A stretch of DNA of 64,000 bases, from contig CM058236.1 in assembly GCA_030180135.1 (NCBI GenBank), positions 56,571,728 to 56,635,727 of the forward strand. Reading direction: 5' to 3'. Below the pieces are notes generated by a model that was not told the DNA's origin, did not search any database, and saw only the letters and a list, made by a program, of their open reading frames with translations. Each line of letters opens with the position of its first letter. Positions within the stretch are counted from its first letter, which is position 1. The position numbers and the translations under genes are program-made. The stretch is from Orychophragmus violaceus. Lineage: Eukaryota > Streptophyta > Magnoliopsida > Brassicales > Brassicaceae. This document shows positions 10,412 to 22,315 of the stretch, in pieces.

Positions 10412-11087
10412 TGAAGGAATGTTTAGTTGATCCTGATTCAATTCTCTGATTCATATCATCCTAAACATGCTGATCTAGGTTCTTCTCGAATAGAAACAAT
10501 TGATGATCTCACCTTTTACCTGTTTGTTGCAGCGGAAGGAGATAGAACAGGTCAGAGATCAGAGAAACACCGAGAGATGAATCCTCCAACGGTTCACACA
10601 CGCGATCACAGAAAACGGCTGCTAGACCACCAGGAACTCGGCGCAGAGAGAGAGAGAGTTTTCGGCTGAGGTGCTAGGGTTAATTGTTCTGAACTCGAGT
10701 TTTATCTCATAAAACTTGTCCGGTTCCGTTTGGGCCATTTGGCCCAAACACCAATTAACTCGACGGTATTCGCGCACTGTGTCGACCGACACACCTTGTG
10801 TATCGATCGACACAGAGTGGCTAAACCGTTTTATTCTCTCTAAGTACAGTAAATGCCTAGCACTTTTACCGTACTTCTGCTAAACCGTTCCTACACATTT
10901 TCCTGTTAGCTTAGGCGTGTGACCCATATAGGATCATATAATAAAGGCAATAAGTCCAAGACTTATAGATCATGAGCGGACTCTAGCAAGCCATCATGAC
11001 CCCCAGTATTATATGACTTATGTCTGATCATTGACATACTCTTACTTTCTAGAGACAGTACCGAGATTACTGGACACAATTCCAACA
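10412..11087 (-). repeat. 5' LTR of copia 1
   Basis: 676 bp, matching the left LTR except for one substitution and a GA slippage. The paired motif cores start at 10782 and 10803, again 21 bp apart. It should contain the element's promoter and polyadenylation signals, which I cannot place with confidence. Confidence 0.97.
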
Positions 11088-13129
11088 GTTGATAGTAAAT
11101 AAGAGTCTGAGTTCAGGAATAAGCTAGAAGATGCTGAGACTCCTCTATATCCAAGTTGTTCTAACTACACCAAGATATCTGCAATCATGGTCCTTTACAG
11201 GATTAAAGTGAAGAGTGGTATATCAAAGAATTATTTTGATCAACTGCTGAGAATGGTTCATGAGATGCTTCCTAAGGAAAATGTTCCCCCGAGCTCTACA
11301 GATGAGATGAAGAAGTTCCTGAAGATGTTTGGGTTTGGATACGACATGATTCATGCATGCACTAACGACTGAATCCTCTACAGGAAGCAGTACGCAGAGA
11401 TCGAAAGCTGTCTAAGATGTAATATGTCAAGGTGGGAAAGGGATAAGAATACTGGTCAGGAGAAGAAGGGGATTCAAGCGAAGGTTCTTAGGTATTTTCC
11501 TATAAAAGACAGATTCAGAAGGATGTTTAGATCCAAAAGAGTGGCTGAAGAGTTGAGGTGGCATTACAATAATGCAAGTTCAGATGGTACAATGAAGCAT
11601 ACTGTTGATTCACTAACTTGGGCCAATGTGAATGATAAATGGCCTGAGTTTTCTGTTGAACCAAGAAACCTCCGCCTTGGTCTTTCTACAGATGGGATGA
11701 ATCTTTTTTCCCTCCAGAACACGAAGTATAGCACATGGCCGGTATTATTAGTCAACTACAACATGCACCCAGCATTGTGTATGAAGGCAGAGAACATTAT
11801 GTTCACCCTTTTAATCCCTGGGCCAACTGCACCAAGAAATAACATTGACGTCTACTTGGCTCCGTTGATAGATGATCTACAGGATCTGTGGCGTGAAGGT
11901 ATTGTTGTATATGACTCGTTCATGAGGGAAAATTTCACTCTAAAGGCAGTGTTACTGTGGAGTATAATTGATTATCCAGGATTAGGGTCATTGGCAGGAT
12001 GTAAAGTTCATGAGAAACAGGCGTGTAATGTGTGTGGGAAGGATACACCCTTTAGATGGTTGAAGTTCAGTCGTAAGCATGTGTATTTGGACAATAGAAA
12101 GAGGCTCAAACCTGATCATCCTTACAGAAGAAGAAAGAAATGGTTTGATAATACCATAGAGGAAGGAAGTGCATGTAGAGTTCAAAAGGAAAAAGGAAAA
12201 GAAAGGCTAAATGCGAAGATGAGGAGCTGTCAGGTGATGAATATGATGAAGACAGTGATAATTGGAGGTGGAAGAAACGGTCCATACTCTTTGACTTACC
12301 TTACTGGAAGGATATGCCGGTTTGTCACAACATTGATGTCATGCATGTGGAGAAAAACGTTTTTGTTGCTATACTGGCTATGTTGATGCAATCTGCTAAG
12401 TCAAAAGATGGGTTGAAAGCAAGGAAAGATCTGCAAGATATGGGAATTAGGAAGAAGTTACACATTCAAGAAGGGGGGAAGAGAAATTTTATGCCTCCAG
12501 CTGCTTATTGGTTGAGAAAGGATGAAAAAGTGAAGTTCTGCAGGAGGTTAAGTTTATTCAGAGGTCCGGATGGTTATTCTTCCAATATCTCAAACTGTGT
12601 TTCATTTGATCCTCCAATGATTGGTGGATTGAAGTCCCACGATCATCATGTGCTTCTCCAAAACCTCCTACCAGTTTCTTTGAGAGGATTGCTACCAAAT
12701 GGTCCTAGGATTGCAGTGATTAGACTCTGTAGCTTCTTCAAAAGGTTGTGTCAAAGAGTTGTTGATCCATAGAAGCTGCTATTACTGGAGACTGAGTGTG
12801 TAGAGACATTTTGCCAACTAGAAAGATTTTTCCCCCATCCATGTTTGATATAATGTTCCATCTGCCAATACATCTAGCAAAGGAGGCTCGTTTGGGTGGA
12901 CCAATTCACTTCAGGTGGATGTACCCATTTGAAAGGTACTCATGTTTTTAATCATCTTACTATCTTGCTTGTGTTGTATGCTTCAATTGAGTAATATAAC
13001 TTCTACTTTTCTATTTGGGCTATAGGTACATGAAAACATTAAAAGCATATGTGAAGAACTATGCAAGACCAGAAGCGTGTATAGCTGAAGGGTATGTGGC
13101 TGGAGAGTGTATTGCATTCTGCATGGAGT
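11088..13129 (+). pseudogene. CACTA TNP2-type transposase, central part (decayed)
   Basis: The transposase frame resumes directly after the copia duplication. Recognisable segments include LSTDGMNLFS, ACNVCGKDT, LPYWKDM, NIDVMHVEKNV and FHLPIHLAKEA, typical of the TNP2 catalytic region and the DUF4218 region after it. It is broken by stops at 11100 (TAA), 11370 (TGA) and 12769 (TAG) and by a frameshift near 12185. A GT-AG intron lies at about 12937-13024. The frame is then cut at 13130 by another CACTA element and continues at 17471. Confidence 0.9.
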
Positions 13130-13330
13130 CACTACTAAAATTATATGTTATAGCATCGTTTTTGTAAAGTCAATTTGCAAAATGACGTTATACTTAAAAC
13201 TTAATTGTATCTTTAGTATCGTTTGTTATAAATGACATCACAATTATAATTTTAATATCATTTTCATTAAAGCGATGTTAAAAGCACAAATTATCTTTAA
13301 AAAAAATTCTTTAATCTCATAAAAAATATC
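13130..13330. repeat. Left subterminal repeat array of CACTA 2
   Basis: Repeated copies of a TAGCATCGTTTTT-like unit and its complement (around 13153, 13213 and 13250). The matching, longer array is at the right end. Confidence 0.7.
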
Positions 13331-14299
13331 TCATTCCAACCGACACATTTTTTTGGATGTCGATCTGCCTGGCCGGATGCTGTACATTCTCAAATCCGCT
13401 GTGAGAGTCGACCTCTTCCTCTCCTCTACCATTCGACAGCCTCGTCCTTGGTTTTCCCCATGAGGTTTGAACAAATTTTGATTTGAGACTATTCTTAGGC
13501 TTTAAGATTTCTCCTGTTATACTCTTAGTTTATGATTAAATTAGCTCAACAGGTGATTTTCTTTTTTATACATTTAGTTATTACAGGATCTCAGATCCAA
13601 TTGGGAAGGTTCTGATGATTATCCAAGAATGAACAATTCACCTCCAAATGCAAAGCCATCAGGATCGAAGTAGGAGGCTCAGTTTAGTTCCACGGTCTTC
13701 TCATCACCACTCTCTCTGTTCGTTGGTATCTGTTCCGGGGAACCCTCGATGCTTGGCAGGCGAGTTTTCTTTTTGTTTATTTTTTTCTTAGTCGGGTTTC
13801 ATCTCATTTAACTTGGGTTCGATTCTTCTTCATTCCTTGTTTTGCTAGAGTTTTAGTTAGTCAATTCTTAGCCAATTTAGGCTATATAGGTGCAGAAAGT
13901 TTCACCCTTTGATCAATTTTGTGTTATTTATAACTGATGGCTTTGAATTTGATGAATATGCTTTAGTGGAATTTTTCATTATTCTGGAGTGGAGAAGTAT
14001 GTCTAGGGCGTATGAACAAATCTATCTTGTTAGAGAAACGATTTGCTAGGCTTTATCAGTTTTTCTAATAGCCTTTATGACACAAGTCACACAACTACAC
14101 TTTTTGGTTGAATAGTTCTGCAAGGTTGCTTACTATGTATTGTGATTGTGGTGTGTATTCTAGGTTGCAGATAATTTACTTCATGATTCTTCCAGCAATT
14201 TGGAAACTTTGATATTTTGTTCTCAAACCATTAGAAGCAAGGTAGACACACTTTTAATTCCCTCCCAAGTGTTCGATATTTATTTTGCAAATCTTGGAG

Positions 14300-14820
14300 A
14301 CTGCATCTGATTACACATGGTCTGTCTTACTAAGGTTCAAAGAGACAGACTACAAATCGTCGCAAGTTCAGAAGCTACAGGAATCATTAAAGGTAAGTCT
14401 TCTTCTATAAGTGGATCTTAATGAGTCGTATGATTTCTGAGTGATTATTTATTTGTAGTCATTGTTGTTTCTGGTGTTTTATGTAGTATGGTAACAGATA
14501 CAACTACAGCTGATCCAACTCCAATGATTCCACCAAACAGTGGTATGTCATCAATGTCGGAGATGCCAATGAGTCCAGTTTCTGTGGAGCAAGCGGATAC
14601 TTCCCATTTGCTGCTGCAGACATTTCAGGCATGGGAATGGACACGGCAGCTCTGCTTTCACATCTGATGTAGAGACTTCAGTGGGGTTACAGCTTGGACT
14701 AGATAGAGGAGCTGGAAATTCCAGAGACAATCTGAGGCCATATGACCCTTGGAACTTTAGCCACTAAACCCTCTCTGATCTCAATGCAGATTTGTCAAAT
14801 CTGGCAGGTATGTTCTCTTA
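14300..14820 (+). pseudogene. Exon-like fragments inside CACTA 2, possibly captured from a host gene
   Basis: Two stretches read like plant exons. One ends at an apparent splice donor near 14394 (AAAG/GTAAGTC). A later stretch includes GMSSMSEMPMSP and, in another phase, GLQLGLDRGAG and YDPWNF, then an acceptor/donor-like context near 14810. They have stops and phase changes. I cannot name a source gene. A captured transcription-factor-like fragment is possible but unproven. Confidence 0.35.
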
Positions 14821-15855
14821 ATTGATATCTCCACAGCTTTTTTTACTTAGTTATCATTGTCTCTCTGTCAGAATTGGTTTTGTGCGTCAAAGACACAAGC
14901 AGAAAGTGAAGCTTTCATATTTGCAAAACGAACAAGGATTGATCTCGTCAACCTTACGGTATTAATTTACCTTTTATTCATTTCAAAATTTCTAAAAATT
15001 AATAAACTTTTCCTTTTCGATGGTTCTCTCGTTTCTATTATAATTGTAACATAATCTATTCTTTTCCATTATCTATCGTTTTTATTATTTTCCTTTAATT
15101 TTCAATTTATTAAAATAACAGGAAAATGTCGTGACTACAGAACTACCTAATGAAGCGACACTTATCTCTGTAACATATAACAAAGCCATCGATTGAAATT
15201 CATTCACAATTTAAAATCTTAGCTGGATTTACTCTCTATTTCCTCCTCTACGATATGCAACTCTATTGAATTGAATCTATTTTTCCTCCTTTATGTTCCT
15301 CTTTTCCTCTGTCACCTACACATGAATTGTATCTAAATTGTGTTGCCTTACTTTTTATTTTGGTTCTCCAGAAATTTCACTGCTCCATCTTCCAATCTTC
15401 TTTTGGATCGAATCCGTCTTGCTCGATCAACCGGATTGAATTGTGTTTTATTAGACAAAGGATAGGATCTGTCATCTGTTTTCCTCAATTTTCCAGGTAC
15501 GAACTTCTCTTAATAATACATTCATGTTTAGGCTAAATCATCAAAATATGGATGAGTTTAATAATGTTTGGGAATATTTATAGTGATTTTATGGTGAACT
15601 TGGTCTGCTGAGTACATAATAGCTAGATGTTTAAAAATTTGTATTAGAAGTGTGATTTACATTAATGTTGATTTCTTGTACGGCTATTAAAGAGAAAGTT
15701 ATAACAATTTAGAGTAGTTACACAAATTTGATATAGTTAACAATTCAAAAAGAAAACCTATATATGTATGTATATATATGATTGTTTTTTTGCATTGGTT
15801 ATAGGATAATTAGGCATTTAATTTTCTATTAGATGGATAAAAATTAGTATTTTCT

Positions 15856-15874
15856 GGGGGGGGGGGGGGGGGGG
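15856..15874 (+). repeat. G19 homopolymer
   Basis: Nineteen consecutive G residues, then CGGG, inside CACTA 2. It may be a slippage tract or assembly-sensitive. Confidence 0.9.
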
Positions 15875-16371
15875 CGGGAGAGTTTTATTTTTTAGAGGGA
15901 CTTGAAATTTATGGAAATCTATTTGACCTAGCTTAATTATATAATGCTAACTTCTACGTCTAATTTTTTAGCAGCAGCCGTTTCATTTTTTAGTTTTCTC
16001 AATTTTTTTCCCTGTGTTCATCTCTTTCATTTTTATCTCTGCACTTTCTCAATACAAGGTGACTCTCTTCATCCTCTGTCTCTATGATTATCAGAATTTT
16101 GGAATTCTTTCTATGTAATTACCTGTTACATCTCTTTCATTGTGTCTCTATGATTATCACAACCTTTGTTGTTACGATTGTGGTTCTGCAAAATTTGCAC
16201 TAAACTGTTTTGTGAATAACTGAAGCATAAATTCTGATATGTTTATATGATTGAAAACTGTCCTGTTATTCAGATCTATATAATGTAGCTTTATTAGTTA
16301 TGGTGGTGGTTGTTCATAAATTATCACTGCACTGATCTATCTTATATTTTGGTATTTCAGAGACAAATGAA

Positions 16372-16444
16372 TTACTATGATTCTGATGAAACACAAGGTG
16401 AAGAAACTAATGACGAAACACAAGGTGAAGACGTCAATGAATGA
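16372..16444 (+). other. Short acidic exon-like frame in CACTA 2
   Basis: A 24-codon frame after a plausible CAG acceptor. It encodes MNYYDSDET followed by two copies of a DETQGE-type repeat, then stops. No function is recognisable. Confidence 0.25.
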
Positions 16445-16959
16445 TGTTATTTACCGTCTTGCTAGTACCACCGATTGCACTTGTAGAAGGTAAATCATGT
16501 ATATAAGTTAGATATTACATCTCATTTTGCTTATCTCAACATGTTTGTATTATATCAGGAACTAGGCAACTAAAAGTTTGATGGTGGACTGGCAGTCATA
16601 TATCGTTGTCGTTGAAGGTCTGATGAAGTAGATGGGTTTGAAGAGTGAATGTCCAACAATTTGGTGGAGTTTTATACAAACCATACGTATGAGTTGTTGA
16701 AAATTTCTCTCTTTTTAGATTTTTTTTTTCCAATTAGTTCAATTTATGCTGAAATAAATGTGTATGCACTTTTGGATGTTTTTAATTATTAATTTGTTTT
16801 TCGAATATTTTAATTTTTTAAATAAATTTTTGAATTATAATAATTTCAAATCTAAGAAAAAATATCATACAATTGAAAAAGCTAATTTAATTTGGTGTCA
16901 TTTTAAAAATTTACTATCAAGTGATGTTAACGGTTTGAGTCATTTTTGACAACTGACCT

Positions 16960-17470
16960 TAGGAATTTTGTTTAGCATCAATTATAAATAATGATGCAAA
17001 TAGAACAAATACAATCATTTTCAAAATGATGCAAACAACTTAATTAGCGTTAATTTCGTATAACGACTTAAGAATTTAATTTAGCATCAATTCAAATTTA
17101 TGATGCAAACAATATATTAACATCATTTTATAATTGACTCAAAAAAATTTAAATAACAACGCTCTTGTAAAATGACTCAAAAGATAATTTAGCATCATTC
17201 AAATTTTACGATGCAAACATTGATTGTAACATCGTTTTTAGAATGATGTTAGAGTAAACTTTGCAACATTTATTTAATTGATACTAACCTAAAATAAATG
17301 ATACTAAATATATTTAATTGAAGCATCGTTTACAGAAATGATACTAAATATATTTAGCTTCACTGGATTTAGCGTCACTTATTAAAACGATCTTATAATG
17401 CTAACATCATTTAAAAAACGATAATAAGTATTAAAAAAAAACGATGCGAACCAAGGCGAATTTTGTAGTG
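16960..17470. repeat. Right subterminal repeat array of CACTA 2
   Basis: Many copies of ATTTAGCATCA, GATGCAAAC and AAAACGAT-type words alternate in both orientations up to the terminal GTAGTG. This is typical of CACTA subterminal regions. Confidence 0.8.
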
Positions 17471-18538
17471 AGTTCCTACAAAGTTCAGTTCCGGTTCAAG
17501 AAACAATAAACCGAAATGAAGATGTTGAATGCTCTGACCGCATACTTGAAGGCCGCCCATTCCAGATGTCTGCTCAGGTTGTATTAACTGATAAAGAGCG
17601 AGAGATCGCCCACCTATATGTTCTAATGAATATGGCATTGATGAACCCATATGTAGAGTAAGTTTATCCCTTGTCTCATATCTTATCTTATAGTTTAAAT
17701 TGGTGTTCTGAACTGACCTTATGATATTGTGTAACAATATGCATTTAGAAGAACTACAATTAAAGGATGTTAAGTGTTCTAGAAGTGAGACTCTTTTATG
17801 GAAATTACATACAGACAGGTTCTCATAGTGGGTAAAAGAAAAGGTTAGATTGTATAAACAAATAACTATTAGACAAGGTATTTCATCTGTTTATTATTAA
17901 CTTCATTTGTTATATTGTATTTGTAGATCCCTTCTAGCTCAGAAGAACATTCGGAGAAATTAAAATGGTTGGCATATGGACCTAGGAATGTAGCTCAAAC
18001 CTATAAGGGGTTTGTAATTAACGGTCACAGATTTCACACCGAGGACTTAAAGCGCAAGACTCAGAACAGTGGTGTAAGTTATGAGGCCTTTACCATGTGT
18101 AGAGTTAGTGCAAGAGATAACAAACATATGGCTGAGATGGTTGTCTACTATGGAGTAATACATCAAATCATTTTGCTAGATTACCACAAGTTTGAGATTC
18201 CACTATTCAGGTGCAAGTGGGCCAACAAAGGAAATGGTGTAAAAGAAGAAGAAGGATTTACACTAGTGAATCTGAATGTCAACCAATCTGCGTATACCCA
18301 AGATCCTTATATTTTGGCTTCGCAGGCGAGACAATTATTTTATTCCAGGGATGATGATTCAAATTGGTCAGTAGTGATGCGGGCTCCACCGAGAGAGTAT
18401 CATGAGCTTGAGACAGAGGCAGAGTTTGTTGTTGCACCTCAGTGTTTTCTGGAAAGTGAAGATTTGGGGAATGAGTCTTCTGATGACGAGAGTTCCTTTG
18501 ATAGACAAGATTGTGAAGGAGTCTTAGTAGTGGATTAA
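17471..18538 (+). pseudogene. CACTA TNP2-type transposase, C-terminal part
   Basis: Coding resumes with EFLQSSVPV right after the CACTA 2 duplication and runs to MNPYVE. It then splices (donor near 17657, acceptor before 17943) into a final exon ending at 18538. The last exon carries a DUF4216-type domain, with WLAYGPRNVAQTYKGF near its start and CKWANKGNG and ASQARQLFY later, followed by an acidic tail. This exon alone has no stops. The gene as a whole is inactive because of breaks upstream. Confidence 0.88.
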
Positions 18539-18608
18539 TAGGGATAGGCTTAGTTTTTAAATCTTTCTCGTATATTTGAACATTTAGTTCTTTTTCAGGT
18601 GATCAAAC

Positions 18609-21600
18609 ATGCCTAAGAGGGTGGAAGAAATCAAGCCGAGACGTAGTAACCGTCAACAAGGTATCTCACCAGTCCATGCAAAGTTGTCTAGCAGACGTGC
18701 TAAGAGAGCTGGAAATAATGTGACTAGGAAGTGGAAGAATAAGATGTTGTCCACCATACATGCTAAGTCGTCCATCTGATAAGACGAGCATATGGAGGAA
18801 ATGGAGGTGCATGCTCAGACAGAGGAAAAGGATCAAATGGAAGAGGAAGGAGAGAAGCAGGTGGATGTTCAGACAGAGGAAAAGGACCAAATGGAAGAGG
18901 AAAGAGAGAAACAACTGGATGATCAGTTAGATGAAAAGGGTCAAAGTGAAGAAGAAGGAAAGAAGCAGATGGATGATTAGACAGAGGAAGATGATAACAG
19001 TCAAGAGGAAAGAGAAAAGCATGTGAATGAAGAGGAAGTTGAAGAGCTGTTGAATGATCAGACACATGAAGAGGAAGTTGAAGAGCTGTTGAATGATCAG
19101 ACATGTGATGAGGAAACAGAGAAGCAGGATAAAGCCCAGACTCATGAAGAGGAAAGAGAGAAGCATGGTGAAGCCCAGACGGATGGAGATGAAAGAGAGA
19201 AGCAGGATGAAGAAACTGTGCAACCAACATAAGCCAAGAAAAGGAAAAAAAGAGGACCAACCAAGATGCGTGGAGTTGCTAAACACCATGAAGACAAGGT
19301 TGAGGTTGAATGGAATTCTCTTGGTGAACATGTGGGTAGTAGATCAGTACTGCTTTCATCTTTCCTTGGTCCTCTGGTGAGAGAACATGTATCAGTCCTT
19401 CTTGATGACTGGAGACACCTGGATCCGTCGTTAGTGGACATAATGTGGGATGAAATTCAGGTATTTCCTGAACATTGATTCGAAATTAGTTCACATCAGA
19501 GTCTATTGTGTAACAACTTATTGTTTAACTTTGTTTGAGTGTAGGGAAGGTTCAATTTAACTGAAGAGTGGCAAAAAGATGTTGTTTTCATGCAAATGGG
19601 TTGTTTGTGGAGGAGTTCTAAGTCTAGGCTCCTCTCTAAAATACGAAAATCAAATAAAAAGCAGATTGTTGACCTGAAACCAAGTAACATCCAGTCTACG
19701 ACAGCATGGAAGAATTGGGTTAAGCGGAAAACTGATGAAAAGTTCGAGGTTGGGTATTTGGAACTCTAATGGTGATTTATGTGTGTATGATTGTGTATTG
19801 ACTGTGTGTTTCTCTGTGTAGGATGTAAGTAAAAAGTTTAGGCAACGGAGGAAGGGCCAGATTCCACATACCACCAGTCGTAAAGGAATGACTCGCTTAG
19901 CTGATGAAATGGTATGTTTTGTGTTAAGAATCTTCGTGTAGTATACGTTTACCTGATGTGCCTTTGTCATTTGCAGAATAAAAAAAGTTCAGACCCTAGC
20001 AAGGTTTCTCGGAGCTCGGTATGGGTAGCAGGACACACTCATTCAGATGGGAGGCCAGTGAGAGCAGAATTTTGCTCAAACGATTGTAAGTTATATGTGA
20101 TAATTCTGCAGGTTATATGTATAACTCATTCTAACTCTATTGTTCTATTTGTGTCAGGAACAAATACGATCCATTGAAATTGAAATGGCATCTTCAGATA
20201 GCACTAGCATCAGAGAAGATGCTGTGAGCCATGTGTTAGGAAGAGACAAACCTGGAAGGCTAAGAGGGATGGGCAGAGGGGTCACTGCAACCAGACTGTC
20301 ATTCTTTCAGGCGAGAGATGCGCATGTGCAGAAGTTGGAAAAAAACCAAGCTAAATTAAAGAGAAAGGTTGAAACTTTGCAAAACCAAATTCGTGTCTTG
20401 GCTCAAGGGAAGAAGGTCAGTGTATCTTTAACTGAATGATTGATGATTCAAATTTGAATGGTTTGACAAGTCCTTGTTAATTCTTCTGTCAACAGTCTGA
20501 TGAAGTTTCTAGCTCGGAGCTGAATAGTGATGGTAACCAGTTGGTACTTAGGTGTCGACTATTGGATTGGTATTCAGAAATAGGGGATGTTGTTATTGGT
20601 GAAGGAGAGTTATGTTCCTTTGAACCAGTACAAGGTTGGTCGTATACCACTGGGTCCTAATGCAGCAGCTGTCATTATCAAGTCTGTAACAAAAGAAGAT
20701 GCATATGTTTGGAGGCCAACCCCTACTGTTGAAAAACTTGGCCAGGCTGTGGGAATGAAAATAGCTTGGCCAGCTGATAAGATCATTTTGGACAATGAGC
20801 TAGGCTCCCCAACCCCATCTGAAAACCAAACTTCTGATTCATCGGTAATTGTTTTCACCTATGATTATGAATCTGTATAACTTATACATGATATGTTCTG
20901 ATATATATTGTGTTTTTGACTGACTTAGGCATTCCAAATTCCAATCATCATCAATGATTGGAATTTAGAGGGTGTAGTAGTTGTTGAGGGTCATATGTGT
21001 TCAACTGATCCGAAGGAAATAGTCAACAATATTGTTATTGGACCCGGTGCTGCAATGGTGAAGATTGTTAAGGTGGTTAAGAAAGATGCTTACCTATTGA
21101 GACCAACTCATGACATGTATATTATGGAGCATGCACTTCAAGAGTATGTTGTCTGGCCTATTCAAAAGATACAGATGGCTACTCCTCCTGGAAAAGGATC
21201 ACCGAAAGTATCATCACCGAAAGCATCATCACATATATCATCATCACAGAAAGCAGTATCACCTGGGGTATGATTATGTTACTACAATTTAGCTTAATAT
21301 GATGTTTTTGATGGTCGCAGGAAGTTTATTTCTTGTTGTGATGTGTAGAGTAACAGCTCATCGGGCCAGAAGAGAGAAAAGTGCTCATTGTGGGCCTTGG
21401 AAAATTCAGGAGAGATCGTTGCAGAAGGCAAAGTTCGTTCTTCCAAACCGGATGACAAAGTCCACTTTGTCCCCTTAGGGCCTGATGCTAGCAAGGTATG
21501 GATTCAAGTTGTAAAGAATGGAAAGGCCAAAGTATGGAGACCAAATGGGGAAGTTTAATGCATTGATGATGCTTTGGGTACAACAGTAGCATGGCCTAAT

Positions 21601-21620
21601 GATAAACTTGTTTTTATATA
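18609..21620 (+). pseudogene. Second CACTA gene: Transposase_24/TNP1-like protein, decayed
   Basis: It starts MPKRVEEIKPRRSNRQ about 70 bp after TNP2 on the same strand, as the accessory gene of plant CACTA elements does. Stops interrupt the first exon at 18777, 18780, 18978 and 19230 without a frame change. Later exons include SVLLSSFLGPLVREH, EEWQKDV and a coiled coil at 20300-20410. The C-terminal part holds three copies of a module with the pattern GP-A--V--I--V--WRP--- then -WP-DK (roughly 20650-20795, 21035-21170 and 21478-21615). This gene helps the transposase bind the subterminal repeats in En/Spm; that role here is inferred. Confidence 0.82.
18800..19210 (+). repeat. Coding minisatellite of acidic repeats
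   Basis: Two and a half 54-bp units encode an 18-residue QTEEKDQMEEE-type repeat. These are followed by 42-48-bp variants encoding EVEELLNDQTHEE-like units. Purine content on this strand is extreme. It lies inside the second CACTA gene. Confidence 0.85.
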
Positions 21621-21819
21621 AGTTTGTGATGATGGAAGTTAAATTTATAAACTTATGTGTTATTATAGAATGGTGGGTTTGTTTATGTTCGAATATTGCA
21701 ATTTCCGTTGACTTTATATGTTTTACAAAGTTGTCTTATGTTTTTGTTATTACATGTGTTCAAAATATTTGTTTTAGTTAAAAGTGTAAACTTTAAAATA
21801 AAAATTAAACAAGAACCTA
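21621..21819. other. 3' flank of the CACTA gene pair
   Basis: AT-rich sequence after the last CACTA coding module. No terminal inverted repeat matching a CACTA end is visible. Confidence 0.4.
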
Positions 21820-22315
21820 TACCCTAAATCTGACATGTAGATTTTTAAACCCTAAACTCTAAAACCCTAAAACCTAACCCTAAACCCTAAAACCTAAACC
21901 TTAATATAAAAAAAAACTAAAACAGATTAAAATAAACCCTCAACCCTAAACCCTAAAACATAACCTCTTAAACCCTAAACTCTAATTTAGAAACCTAAAA
22001 CAAATTAAAATGAAAACTAAATGATAAACTCTAAATCGAAAATGTAAATCTTTAAAAATAAACTATTAAACCGTAACACATAACCCCTTAAACCCTAAAC
22101 TTTAATTTAGAAACCTAAAACATATTTAAAATAAAAACTAGCCCTTAAACACTAATAGCAAACCCTATATATGTATACATTAAAACTAAATTAAAATAAA
22201 CCCTATCTAATCCCTAAATCATTAACACAACATATAGAAACCTAAAACCCTAAACCCTTAGCTCAAAACCCTAAATCATAATCCCCTAAACTCTAAACCC
22301 CAAAGGGTTAGAAAA
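21820..22315 (+). repeat. Degenerate telomere-like repeat tract
   Basis: Dozens of variants of AAACCCTAAA and AACCCTAAAA are interleaved with AT-rich spacers. Plant telomere repeat is CCCTAAA. The units are imperfect and in one orientation. Similar tracts occur inside the inverted-repeat elements at 30.7-33.0 kb. Confidence 0.85.

Larger units (their letters stand above)
3259..11087 (-). mobile_element. Full-length Ty1/copia LTR retrotransposon (copia 1, 7829 bp), minus orientation
   Basis: Two LTRs differ by one substitution (A/C near 3437 and 10590) and one GA-repeat slippage. They flank gag-protease and pol frames on the minus strand. The target duplication GTTGA is present on both sides (3254-3258 and 11088-11092). 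The primer site is complementary to initiator tRNA-Met and lies next to the right LTR. The polypurine tract lies next to the left LTR, so the 5' end is on the right. The element sits inside an exon of the CACTA transposase gene. LTR similarity implies a very recent insertion. Domain order is gag, protease, integrase, reverse transcriptase, RNase H, as in copia elements of the TNT1-like type. Confidence 0.97.
13130..17470 (+). mobile_element. Non-autonomous CACTA element (CACTA 2, 4341 bp) nested in a CACTA gene
   Basis: The ends are CACTACTAAAATT and, inverted, CACTACAAAATTCG, and the insertion is flanked by the 3-bp duplication AGT (13127-13129 and 17471-17473). These are diagnostic of CACTA elements. 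Both subterminal zones are full of short repeats such as GCATCGTTTT and AGCATCAATT in both orientations, the expected transposase-binding arrays. No transposase frame is present, so movement must have depended on an autonomous relative. It contains exon-like pieces around 14300-14810 and 16370-16445, and a G19 homopolymer. It disrupts the TNP2 C-terminal coding region. Confidence 0.93.

Noticed and set aside
18763..19441. Long minus-strand frames with Phe/Leu/Ser/His-rich repeats
   Set aside because: They are the antisense of the acidic coding minisatellite in the CACTA gene and lack any splice or start context.
21820..22315. A true chromosome end or telomere
   Set aside because: The repeats are degenerate, separated by AT-rich spacers and embedded in unique and repeat sequence on both sides.
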